Assembly: GCA_011051425.1 (NCBI GenBank)
Contig: DRLF01000274.1
Location: 1 to 6,641, forward strand
Length of the DNA stretch: 6,641 nucleotides
Source: Thiolapillus brandeum
Lineage (GTDB): Bacteria > Pseudomonadota > Gammaproteobacteria > Chromatiales > Chromatiaceae
Reading direction: 5' to 3'
This document shows, piece after piece, positions 1 to 6,090 of this stretch. The position numbers were made by a program, and so were the translations under genes. Each line of letters opens with the position of its first letter. Within the stretch, counting starts at the first letter, position 1. The notes under the pieces are model-generated. The model had not been told where the DNA came from. It worked only from the letters and a program-made list of their open reading frames with translations, and did not search any database.

Positions 1-573
1 CTCTTTGCCCCTGGCCTCACAGGAAGGTTCCAGGCCATCAGGCGCCGGATCGAGCATGCCCAGACAACCGGGAAAACGGATTTTTCCCAGCAGGGTATGG
101 TTTTCATCTTCAGGGCGACGCAGATAGATATCCCCGTAGGTGAAGATACTGCCGCCCCAGATGTCTGCCGGATCGGGTTCGGCATGACGGCGGATCTTGC
201 GCAGCGCGGGCAGCCAGATGGCGAAACTCAGGGGGCGCTTCCGGTCCCTGTAGATGTCCACCAGGATACCGGTGCTGCGCAGCTTGCCGGAACGGAAGAT
301 CACCAGGTCCCGGGCTCGGATGTCACCCTTGTCGTAGACATTGTTCAGGTGCCGTTCGAGACGGTAGCGCTGCGCCTTGCCGCCCGCAGGCAGGTTGATG
401 AGCTCCATGGGCTTGCGCTTGCTGCCGTAGCTGATGTTGTCCACGGCAAAGAAATGGTTCACGAAATAGACTTCCCCGGCAATCTGCCGGGCACGCTCAC
501 CGGGCGTGGCTGCCGTAACGGTCACCGGCAACAGCAGGAACAGCAGCAGGCGGATTTCAGCGCCTGCCGGCAT
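1..573 (-). CDS. LolA-like outer membrane lipoprotein-sorting family protein, exported (3' end cut by window edge)
   Basis: The frame stays open from an ATG at 573 to the left edge, giving 191 residues and no stop, so the C-terminus lies outside the window. Residues 1-22 look like a Sec signal peptide: a short start with Arg8, a hydrophobic core at about 9-19 (LLLFLLLPVTV) and a cleavage site near Ala21-Ala22. There is no lipobox cysteine. The mature part carries motifs I associate with the LolA-like family (PF17131): RARDLVIFRSGK at 87-98, IWLPALRKIRR at 119-129 and WGGSIFTYGDIYL at 139-151. The family is periplasmic, with a half-barrel fold related to LolA and LolB that binds lipid or lipoprotein, and is often seen near RND/MMPL exporters. 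The start overlaps the end of the upstream kinase gene by 17 bases and has a GGAG ribosome site 7 bases ahead. The gene is certain; its role in an LPS operon is unknown. Confidence 0.82.
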   Translation of the reverse strand, partial: MPAGAEIRLLLFLLLPVTVTAATPGERARQIAGEVYFVNHFFAVDNISYGSKRKPMELINLPAGGKAQRYRLERHLNNVYDKGDIRARDLVIFRSGKLRSTGILVDIYRDRKRPLSFAIWLPALRKIRRHAEPDPADIWGGSIFTYGDIYLRRPEDENHTLLGKIRFPGCLGMLDPAPDGLEPSCEARGKE

Positions 574-1339
574 ACTTGTGCTCCGCCATGGCTTCCAGCC
601 GTCGCCACACGGCACGCACCTCATCATCCAGACCCGGCTTCCCCATGTAGCACAGCAGAAAACGCAGCCGGTCGGTGCGGCTGATGCGCGCGGTACGACG
701 GTTGAAGCTGTCCAGGTCTCGCAGCATGGCCTGACGGCGGGTAAGGCGCGCACGCATCTTTTCCAGATCGATGAGGCAGGCCGCGCCGGTCTGCTCCTGA
801 ATGAACATGTGCTTGGCGTGCATGGCGTTGTGGGCGAGACGCAGCTTATGCAGCTTGCTCAGGACAGCCGCGGTCCGGGGTATGACCTTGCTGCGCTGTT
901 CGCGGTGTTTCCCCCAATCATCCCGATACCAGCGCTCGATGAGCACATCCAGAGGCAAGTAGTCCTTCAGTTCCCGGGTGGCCAGTATCACCTGCCAGCC
1001 TTTGGGCGATTTCCGTTCGGCATAATAGACCATGTGGGGCGCGGCGATACCCCGGCTGTTCAGCAGGCGCAGGTTGCGCGCCTCGCTGCGAAAGGTCGGT
1101 TCCCTGGATATGGGATGCCGCCAGGTCTTGCGTGTGTGGTTCTCCTGGCGCTTGAGGAAAACTGTCTCTTCACTCCCGTCAGGCGATGGCAGCATGATAC
1201 GCGAAACGCCGCTCCAGCCGCCACGGCGCTGGTTTGGCGGTTCGAACCAGTCTGCCTGCAGGTTCCAGAGCGCATCGAAGCTGCCCAGGCCGTTGTGCTC
1301 GAAAATGGCCTGCCAGCCTTTTTCAACAAAGCTATTCAT
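557..1339 (-). CDS. InaA-type / lipopolysaccharide kinase-family protein, possibly inactive
   Basis: This 260-residue protein has the plan of the small LPS kinases (Kdo/WaaP/InaA superfamily). The N-lobe has VFLKRQEN with the likely ATP-binding Lys63, then Glu86 in an ARNLRLL helix. The hinge region contains ATREL at about 120-124, and the metal-binding loop is IDLEK with Asp191. The catalytic loop reads HNAMHAKHMFI at 170-180. Set against HRDLYICHFLL of the neighbouring WaaP, the aspartate position is Ala172. From memory, InaA-type proteins have a KHIF-like loop that also departs from HRD, so this may be a family trait and not decay. The gene overlaps waaP by 8 bases and has its own AAGGGA site. 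Pseudomonas has similar extra kinase-fold genes after waaP. Its substrate is likely in the LPS core, if it is catalytic. The family call is good; activity is uncertain. Confidence 0.82.
   Translation of the reverse strand: MNSFVEKGWQAIFEHNGLGSFDALWNLQADWFEPPNQRRGGWSGVSRIMLPSPDGSEETVFLKRQENHTRKTWRHPISREPTFRSEARNLRLLNSRGIAAPHMVYYAERKSPKGWQVILATRELKDYLPLDVLIERWYRDDWGKHREQRSKVIPRTAAVLSKLHKLRLAHNAMHAKHMFIQEQTGAACLIDLEKMRARLTRRQAMLRDLDSFNRRTARISRTDRLRFLLCYMGKPGLDDEVRAVWRRLEAMAEHKYAGRR
581..584 (-). promoter_or_regulatory. Ribosome binding site for the LolA-like gene
   Basis: GGAG lies 7 bases upstream of the ATG at 573, inside the last codons of the kinase gene. It supports this ATG as the start and shows that the exported protein is translated from within the upstream coding region. 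Confidence 0.6.
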
Positions 1340-2135
1340 CGGGTATTCCCTTTTCTTTCAGGGCCATGGCCCGTTTTTCCACGGCGCGTAAAAATTCGCC
1401 CTGCTGCTCGAATATGCTGCGCAGGGGCTGATCATGATACACCCGCAGAAAGCGCCAGAGATCGCGCCGCGTCAGGCCGGTCTCCATGGCGGAAAAGTAC
1501 AGGCTGCCCACGTCCTTGACCCTCCAGCGGCGGGGCACACGGCGGCGCAACTGCACCCGGTGCAGGTCGATGAGATGCAGATGCAGCGTTTCTTCCGCGC
1601 CATCCCAGGGCTGCCGAAGCAGAAAATGGCAGATGTAAAGATCCCGATGGTTGATTCCGTTCCGGTGAAGACGGCGGGTCATGGCGGCAACACGCGCTAT
1701 CAGGCGCTGCTTTTCGGCAAAGGCCGGTGGTCTGCCTGCCCAGTCTGCACAATAGTCCTCCAGGCTAATGCTGTTCTCCAGCTCACGGGTCACTACGAAG
1801 GAGCGCTGTGTCGCGGGATTCCAGCCTTCCTTCCCATAGGCCGCCAGGCGCATGGTTTCCACGCCCAGTTCCCCGAGACGCTGTATGGCCCGCCATTCGT
1901 TGGCCGCCCCGATGACGGGCAGCCGCAGGCTCAGCAGGTTCTTCAGGATCTCCTTCCAGCCCACACCCCAGTGCAGCTTCAGAAAATAGCCCTTCCCGTC
2001 CACTTCGAAACGCAATGTGCGGCGGTTGGCGCCCTCGGGGTTGCGGTATTCCTCGCCCTCCACGGCGAAGGCATCGTCCACCTTTGTCCAGGGACGCTCG
2101 AGCCTGTCAGAGAATGTCTTGGATAACCAGATCAT
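1332..2135 (-). CDS. waaP: LPS core heptose(I) kinase WaaP (RfaP)
   Basis: WaaP transfers phosphate from ATP to heptose I of the LPS inner core at the cytoplasmic face of the inner membrane. Those phosphates bind divalent cations and stabilise the outer membrane. The 267-residue length is typical of the family. Visible kinase-fold residues are Lys53 in GYFLKLH (ATP binding), Glu80 in AANEWRAI (probable helix-C partner), the hinge VVTREL at 114-119, the catalytic loop NHRDLYICHFLL at 162-173 with catalytic Asp165, and the metal-binding Asp190 in LIDLHR. All expected catalytic residues are present, so it should be active. The sequence strongly resembles what I recall of Pseudomonas WaaP, including the motif ISLEDYCADWAGRPP. 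Its ATG overlaps the waaG stop as ATGA, and it overlaps the next kinase gene by 8 bases. No strong ribosome site precedes it, which fits coupling to waaG. Confidence 0.95.
   Translation of the reverse strand: MIWLSKTFSDRLERPWTKVDDAFAVEGEEYRNPEGANRRTLRFEVDGKGYFLKLHWGVGWKEILKNLLSLRLPVIGAANEWRAIQRLGELGVETMRLAAYGKEGWNPATQRSFVVTRELENSISLEDYCADWAGRPPAFAEKQRLIARVAAMTRRLHRNGINHRDLYICHFLLRQPWDGAEETLHLHLIDLHRVQLRRRVPRRWRVKDVGSLYFSAMETGLTRRDLWRFLRVYHDQPLRSIFEQQGEFLRAVEKRAMALKEKGIPDE
1347..1352 (-). promoter_or_regulatory. Ribosome binding site for the InaA-type kinase gene
   Basis: AAGGGA sits 7 bases upstream of the ATG at 1339, within the last codons of waaP. It fixes the start so that the two genes overlap by 8 bases. 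Confidence 0.6.
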
Positions 2136-3244
2136 GAATCGAGAATCAGATCCGCGGCATATTCGGTCATGCTGTACAGGTCATGGCTGCGGCCATAGCG
2201 GATGCCGTTTTCCCTCCAGTCCGCCCTGCGCCCGGAGGTCAGCATCTCCACCAGGCTGCGGTTCAGCACATCCTGCGAGAAAGGCTCTGGCACCACGATG
2301 CCGGCATCTGCCTCTTTCACATAATAAGCGTAACCGCACACGTCAGTCACGAGCGTCGGCAGGCCGGCGATGATGGCTTCCAGGATCACCATGCCGGAGT
2401 TTTCATAGTAAGCCGGGTGCAGCAGCAGGTCGCCGCCCTGCAGGAAACGGGGAATATCATCCCGTCCGCGCAGTATCTGGAAACGCTCCGCCACGCCCTG
2501 CTGCCTTGCCAGCCGGTTGAAAGGTTCACCGTTGTCACTGCCGATGGCGATCATGCGGGTCTTGAGCCGCAAGTCTTCCGGCAGGGAGGCGAACGCCAGA
2601 ATGGAGCGGTCCAGTCCCTTGGTGCGGAAACCCGAACCGATGCAGAGTATGAGGTGCTCGTCATCGGCTACCCGGAATTCCCGGCGCAGGTCACTGCGCA
2701 TTTCGGGCGCGTCACTACCCGCCATGCGGCTCATATCGATGCCGGGAGGCAACATGTGCAGGCGCGCCTCCTGGGTGTCGTAGTATTTCTTGTAGATCAG
2801 GTGCTGTCGTGGCGAAATGAGCAGAATTTCGGTCCTGCTGTCACGACCGAAGACAGCTTCCTCGTAGGAGAGGAAATGGCGATAGCGCGGCAGACTGCGT
2901 ACCAGGACATTTCGTTCCCGGTACAGCTTGTCCTTGAGGCAGGGATCCGCCGCATAATAGAAGTCCAGGCCGGGCATCTTGTTGAATCCCACCACGCGAT
3001 CGATACCCTGTTCTTCGAACAGCGGCGCCAGGCTTTGCTGGAAAACACGGTATTTCTCATGATTGCTCCAGCGCTTCACCGGCAGTACGTGCACTGCCAT
3101 GCCCTCGGGGCGTTCCCCCTCCCAGCTGAGGGTGTAGATATGAATCTCATGGCCCCGCGACTGGCAGGTGCCGGCAATCTGCAGCATGTCCCGCTGCAGG
3201 CCGCCGAAGGGAAAATACTTGAACAGGACGAAAGCGAGTTTCAT
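2132..3244 (-). CDS. waaG: LPS core glucosyltransferase I WaaG (GT4 family)
   Basis: WaaG adds the first outer-core hexose (glucose from UDP-glucose in enterobacteria) to heptose II. Starting at 3244 gives 370 residues, close to the 374 I recall for the E. coli enzyme. Evidence for GT-B family 4: an N-terminal strand and glycine loop, KLAFVLFKYFPFGGLQRDM (2-20), where the nucleotide sugar and acceptor bind; GSGFRTKGLDRSI at 203-215 with a phosphate-binding Arg/Lys pair; and HPAYYENSGMVILEA at 276-290, whose Glu281 and Glu289 form the EX7E motif. A longer frame reaches 3343, but its extra 33 residues lie inside waaC and are unlike the family. The ATG at 3244 overlaps the waaC stop as ATGA. The donor in this organism could be another hexose; sequence alone does not settle that. 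Confidence 0.94.
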   Translation of the reverse strand: MKLAFVLFKYFPFGGLQRDMLQIAGTCQSRGHEIHIYTLSWEGERPEGMAVHVLPVKRWSNHEKYRVFQQSLAPLFEEQGIDRVVGFNKMPGLDFYYAADPCLKDKLYRERNVLVRSLPRYRHFLSYEEAVFGRDSRTEILLISPRQHLIYKKYYDTQEARLHMLPPGIDMSRMAGSDAPEMRSDLRREFRVADDEHLILCIGSGFRTKGLDRSILAFASLPEDLRLKTRMIAIGSDNGEPFNRLARQQGVAERFQILRGRDDIPRFLQGGDLLLHPAYYENSGMVILEAIIAGLPTLVTDVCGYAYYVKEADAGIVVPEPFSQDVLNRSLVEMLTSGRRADWRENGIRYGRSHDLYSMTEYAADLILDS

Positions 3245-4254
3245 GCGGGCGTCATCTGTTTCTGCAGCGCAGTCCATACCAGCACCGGCGGCAGGGTCTG
3301 AAAACAGGCGGGCTGCACCGGGCTTTCCTCCGGGTAACTGCACTCACGCCGCAGGCAGGGCGCGCAGGGAAAGTCCACCACCAGGTTCTGCTGATGCTTC
3401 CCCATTGCCCCGGTCAGACTTTCTTCCGTCGGCCCATACAGGGTCACCGCAGGCGTGTTCAGGGCTGCAGCGAGATGGGCCAGCCCGGTGTCCACGCCCA
3501 CCACCCCCGAGGTACGCTCGAGCTGATCCTTGAGGCCATTCAGGTCCATGCGCGGCATCAGCTCACCGGCGCCCGCCCGGCTGATGATCTCCTCCGCCCG
3601 CAAGCGTTCTTCGGGCTCATACCAGGGAAACAGTACCCGGTAACCCGCCTGGGTCGCGAGCCCGGTCAGCTCCCGCCACCAGGGCAGGGGCCAGTGCTTG
3701 CTGGGCCAGGTGGTGCTGTGCAGGAAGACCAGTGATCTTTCCCGTTCGCCCCGTGCCGTCTGCAGGCCGGATTCTGCTGGTGTCGCGGGCAGGGGGTACT
3801 CCAGGGCCAGGGCGAACAGCCGGCGGATACGCTCGACAGCATGGAGCTGCCGTGAGACGGCATGGCGCTGCTGGTAGAAAAAACTGGCCAGGGGTTCACG
3901 CAGGGAATGGCGGTCATAACCGGCCACCGGTCCCCTGGCCAGACGCGCCGGCAGGGCGCTCTTCAGCAGTCCCTGCGCATCGATGACCAGGTCATACTCG
4001 TCCTGCCTCAATGTATCGCGAAACTGCCGGATCTGACCTTTCTTCCAGGCGGCCCGCCAGTTGCGGCGCCAGCGGCGCAGGCCGATGGGAAGGGTTTTGC
4101 TCACTGCCGGGTGCCACCCGGGTACCTGCACGAAAGCCTCTTCCACGAGCCAGTGAAATTCGGTACCCGGCAAGGCGGCAACAGCATCGTTTATCGCGGG
4201 GAAGGTATGGATCAGGTCACCCAGGGAGGAGGTTTTTACGATCAGAACCCGCAT
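3241..4254 (-). CDS. waaC: ADP-heptose:LPS heptosyltransferase I WaaC
   Basis: WaaC transfers L-glycero-D-manno-heptose from ADP-heptose onto Kdo of Kdo2-lipid A, the first heptose of the inner core. The protein is 337 residues, of GT family 9 with a GT-B fold. The N-terminus, MRVLIVKTSSLGDLIHTFPA, places Asp13 exactly where the catalytic Asp13 of E. coli WaaC lies. The donor-binding segment HSTTWPSKHWP (179-189) carries Lys186, and VDTGLAHLAAAL (254-265) carries Asp255; these correspond to the Lys and Asp that hold the ADP-heptose phosphates. A C-terminal cysteine cluster (Cys297, 300, 305, 317) resembles the one in the neighbouring WaaF. The ATG directly follows the cysC TGA with no spacer, and the stop overlaps waaG by 4 bases. 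Because cysC lies between them, waaC and waaF are not adjacent as they usually are. Confidence 0.95.
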   Translation of the reverse strand: MRVLIVKTSSLGDLIHTFPAINDAVAALPGTEFHWLVEEAFVQVPGWHPAVSKTLPIGLRRWRRNWRAAWKKGQIRQFRDTLRQDEYDLVIDAQGLLKSALPARLARGPVAGYDRHSLREPLASFFYQQRHAVSRQLHAVERIRRLFALALEYPLPATPAESGLQTARGERERSLVFLHSTTWPSKHWPLPWWRELTGLATQAGYRVLFPWYEPEERLRAEEIISRAGAGELMPRMDLNGLKDQLERTSGVVGVDTGLAHLAAALNTPAVTLYGPTEESLTGAMGKHQQNLVVDFPCAPCLRRECSYPEESPVQPACFQTLPPVLVWTALQKQMTPA

Positions 4255-4860
4255 TCAGCCGATCAACTTTCTTTCCTGCAGATACCCGAGTACGCGGTCG
4301 ATGCTTTCGTCCAGGCTTTCCGTGTCCGTATGCACCCTTACCTCAGGTGTTTCGGGTGCTTCGTAAGGCGAAGAGATACCGGTATAGTTGGGAATCAGCC
4401 CCGCCCTGGCCTTGGCATACAGGCCCTTCACGTCCCGCTGCTCACAGGTTTCCAGGCTGCAGTCGCAGTAGACCTCGATGAATTCGCCATCACTGAACAG
4501 CCCGCGTACCCGCTCACGCTCTTCCCGGAAGGGCGAGATGAAGGCCGTCATGGCGATCACACCGGCCTCCACGAACAGGCGCGTCATTTCCCCGATACGG
4601 CGGATGTTTTCCTTGCGGTCTTCCTCGCCGAAGCCCAGGTCGGAACACAGGCCATGGCGCACGTTGTCGCCGTCGAACACGAAGGTGCGGCAGTTCATCT
4701 GGTGCAGACGTTCTTCAACGGCATGGGCCAGAGTGGATTTCCCCGAACCGGAAAGCCCGGTAAACCACAGCACAAAGCTCTGGTGGCCGTTGAGTTTCTG
4801 GCGCCGTTCCCGGGTCACCGTGGCATTGTGCCAGACGACGTTTTCTGTTTTATCGTTCAC
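4255..4860 (-). CDS. cysC: Adenylylsulfate (APS) kinase CysC
   Basis: CysC phosphorylates adenosine 5'-phosphosulfate (APS) with ATP to make PAPS, the donor for sulfate assimilation and for sulfotransferases. It is cytosolic. The protein is 201 residues, the usual length of a stand-alone enzyme. Diagnostic motifs are all present: P-loop GLSGSGKS (35-42), DGDNVRHGL (63-71), [11 protein letters not shown] (81-91), FISPFREER (107-115) with Ser109 at the position phosphorylated in E. coli CysC, and the lid [12 protein letters not shown] (143-154) followed by FTGI-like [13 protein letters not shown] (158-170). It should be active. The start is GTG at 4860, overlapping the waaF end by 11 bases and preceded by AGGA. 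No ATP sulfurylase (cysD, cysN, sat), PAPS reductase or sulfotransferase gene is in the window. Its place between two heptosyltransferase genes is unusual: either it was inserted there and serves general sulfur metabolism, or it feeds sulfation of a surface glycan. Confidence 0.95.
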   Translation of the reverse strand: MNDKTENVVWHNATVTRERRQKLNGHQSFVLWFTGLSGSGKSTLAHAVEERLHQMNCRTFVFDGDNVRHGLCSDLGFGEEDRKENIRRIGEMTRLFVEAGVIAMTAFISPFREERERVRGLFSDGEFIEVYCDCSLETCEQRDVKGLYAKARAGLIPNYTGISSPYEAPETPEVRVHTDTESLDESIDRVLGYLQERKLIG

Positions 4861-5878
4861 TTTTTCCTGCTACTTTTTCCAGGGAGGCCTGCACCTGGTC
4901 GGTTGAAATATCCTGCAGACAGCGCAAGTGTCCCAGGGGACACTCCCGCTCGAAGCAGGGACTGCATTCCAGCCCCAGGCTCAGCACTTCATGCCGGGCA
5001 TTGAGGGGTGGTGTGAAACCCGGGTCAGACGAGCCGTAGACCGCAACCAGCGGCCGTTCCAGTGCTGCGGCCACATGCATCAGACCGGAGTCGTTGCTCA
5101 CCACCGCATCTGCCAGGGACAAAAGATCCACGGCCTGCGCCAGAGAGGTTCTGCCAGCCAGGTTCTCACAACCGTCGCCGGCCACGGCTGCGATATTGTC
5201 GCACACCGCACGATCTTTATCCGATCCGAACAGCCAGACCTGCCAGCCTTTTTCGACATAACGCCGGGCAAGGTCGGCATAGTGGGCTTCCGGCCAGCGC
5301 TTCGCATCACCGTATTCCGCGCCGGGACAGAGGGCGAGCACAGGCCGGTTCACGGGCTTCTCCAGCCCCAGGGCTTTGAGCGCGGCCTGCACATCGGCAG
5401 GATCGACTTCCAGCCGCGGCGGCAGAATCTCGGGTATTTCTGTCAGTTGCGGTGCTTCTGCCAGCGCGACAAAGCGTTGCACCGTCATGGTCAGGAAGGA
5501 TTTGTCCAGCCTGCGGATATCGTTGAGCAGGCCGTAACGCATTTCCCCCAGCCAGCCGGTGCGCAAAGGAATACGTGCCGCCCAGGGGACGATGGCGGAT
5601 TTCCAGGAATTCGGCAGGAGGATGGCCTGCCGGTAACGCCCGCGCAGAGAACGCCCCAGCTGCCAGCGCCGGCCCAGTTCCAGCCGGCCATGGCCCAGGG
5701 GCATTTCCAGGCCTGCTCTCACTTCGGGCATGCGTTCCAGCAGGGGCAGGCTCCAGCCGGGCGCCAGAACATCGATGGCGGTATCCGGCGCCTTCGCCTT
5801 GAGCGCCCGGAACAGGCTCTGGGCCATGACCATGTCCCCCACCCAGGAAGGACCCACGACCAGTATGGCGGAAGTCAA
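4850..5878 (-). CDS. waaF: ADP-heptose:LPS heptosyltransferase II WaaF
   Basis: WaaF adds heptose II to heptose I of the LPS inner core. I start it at TTG 5878, giving 342 residues and the N-terminus [22 protein letters not shown]. This matches the family, which begins only a few residues before the GPSWVGDM signature; Asp15 is the likely catalytic base. Other GT9 features are the donor loop [13 protein letters not shown] (184-196) and [13 protein letters not shown] (261-273). A cysteine cluster follows at Cys305, 308, 313 and 320 ([13 protein letters not shown]...C). The frame stays open further upstream to GTG 5941, but those 21 extra codons overlap the zinc-finger gene by 40 bases and read as out-of-frame translation of it. 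No clear ribosome site precedes TTG 5878, so the exact start is less sure than the identity. The TAA stop overlaps cysC by 11 bases. Confidence 0.93.
   Translation of the reverse strand: MTSAILVVGPSWVGDMVMAQSLFRALKAKAPDTAIDVLAPGWSLPLLERMPEVRAGLEMPLGHGRLELGRRWQLGRSLRGRYRQAILLPNSWKSAIVPWAARIPLRTGWLGEMRYGLLNDIRRLDKSFLTMTVQRFVALAEAPQLTEIPEILPPRLEVDPADVQAALKALGLEKPVNRPVLALCPGAEYGDAKRWPEAHYADLARRYVEKGWQVWLFGSDKDRAVCDNIAAVAGDGCENLAGRTSLAQAVDLLSLADAVVSNDSGLMHVAAALERPLVAVYGSSDPGFTPPLNARHEVLSLGLECSPCFERECPLGHLRCLQDISTDQVQASLEKVAGKSER
4865..4868 (-). promoter_or_regulatory. Ribosome binding site deciding the GTG start of cysC
   Basis: AGGA lies 4 bases before the GTG at 4860, inside the end of waaF. 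It supports the non-ATG start and the 11-base overlap with waaF. Confidence 0.6.
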
Positions 5879-5901
5879 TGCCGCAGCCTGAGTCCGCAGC
5901 G

Positions 5902-6090
5902 TCAGTCGGTGAGGATGTAGCGGGTGCCGCAATAGGGGCACACCGCTTCGCCGGTCTTCTCGATGGGCAGATAGACCCGGGGATGCAGGTTCCAGATCTC
6001 CTCTTCCGGCAGGGGACAGCTCAGGGGCAATTGCTCCCGGCTCACCCGGACTTCCCGCTGTTGGGTCTTGTGTGCGGCTTCGGTGCTCAT
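5902..6090 (-). CDS. Small zinc-finger (zf-CHCC family) protein
   Basis: This is a 62-residue cytosolic protein. Cys25, His36, Cys51 and Cys54 form C-x10-H-x14-C-x2-C, the pattern of the zf-CHCC family (PF10276), in the context CPLPEEEIWNLHPRVYLPI...CPYCGTRYIL. The mitochondrial complex I subunit NDUFS6 shares this zinc site; the bacterial stand-alone proteins have no settled function as far as I know. The N-terminal 20 residues are polar and probably flexible. The gene starts as an ATGA overlap with the ilvE stop, with AAGGA only 2 bases ahead of the ATG, so it is probably translated by coupling to ilvE. It ends about 23 bases before the waaF start. I recall such small CHCC proteins near ilvE and LPS genes in other proteobacteria, but no function follows from that. 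The family call is firm and the role unknown. Confidence 0.9.
   Translation of the reverse strand: MSTEAAHKTQQREVRVSREQLPLSCPLPEEEIWNLHPRVYLPIEKTGEAVCPYCGTRYILTD

Noticed and set aside
97..684. Plus-strand open frame of 195 codons at the left edge
   Set aside because: It covers the region where the minus strand encodes a signal peptide and LolA-like motifs with a good ribosome site, so the minus-strand reading is the real one.
506..1519. Long plus-strand open frame of 337 codons opposite the two kinase genes
   Set aside because: It mirrors minus-strand genes with clear family motifs. Its translation shows no domain, and long antisense frames are expected in GC-rich coding DNA.
2183..3301. 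Plus-strand open frame of 372 codons opposite waaG
   Set aside because: No recognisable motif, fully antisense to waaG, and rich in His and Gln as antisense translations often are.
3245..3343. N-terminal extension of waaG by 33 residues
   Set aside because: The extension lies within waaC in another frame and is unlike WaaG N-termini. The ATGA start at 3244 gives the normal length.
3862..5004. Plus-strand open frame of 380 codons spanning waaC, cysC and waaF
   Set aside because: It crosses three well-supported minus-strand genes and has no protein-family features.
4928..5920. Plus-strand open frame of 330 codons opposite waaF
   Set aside because: Antisense shadow of waaF with no domain signal.
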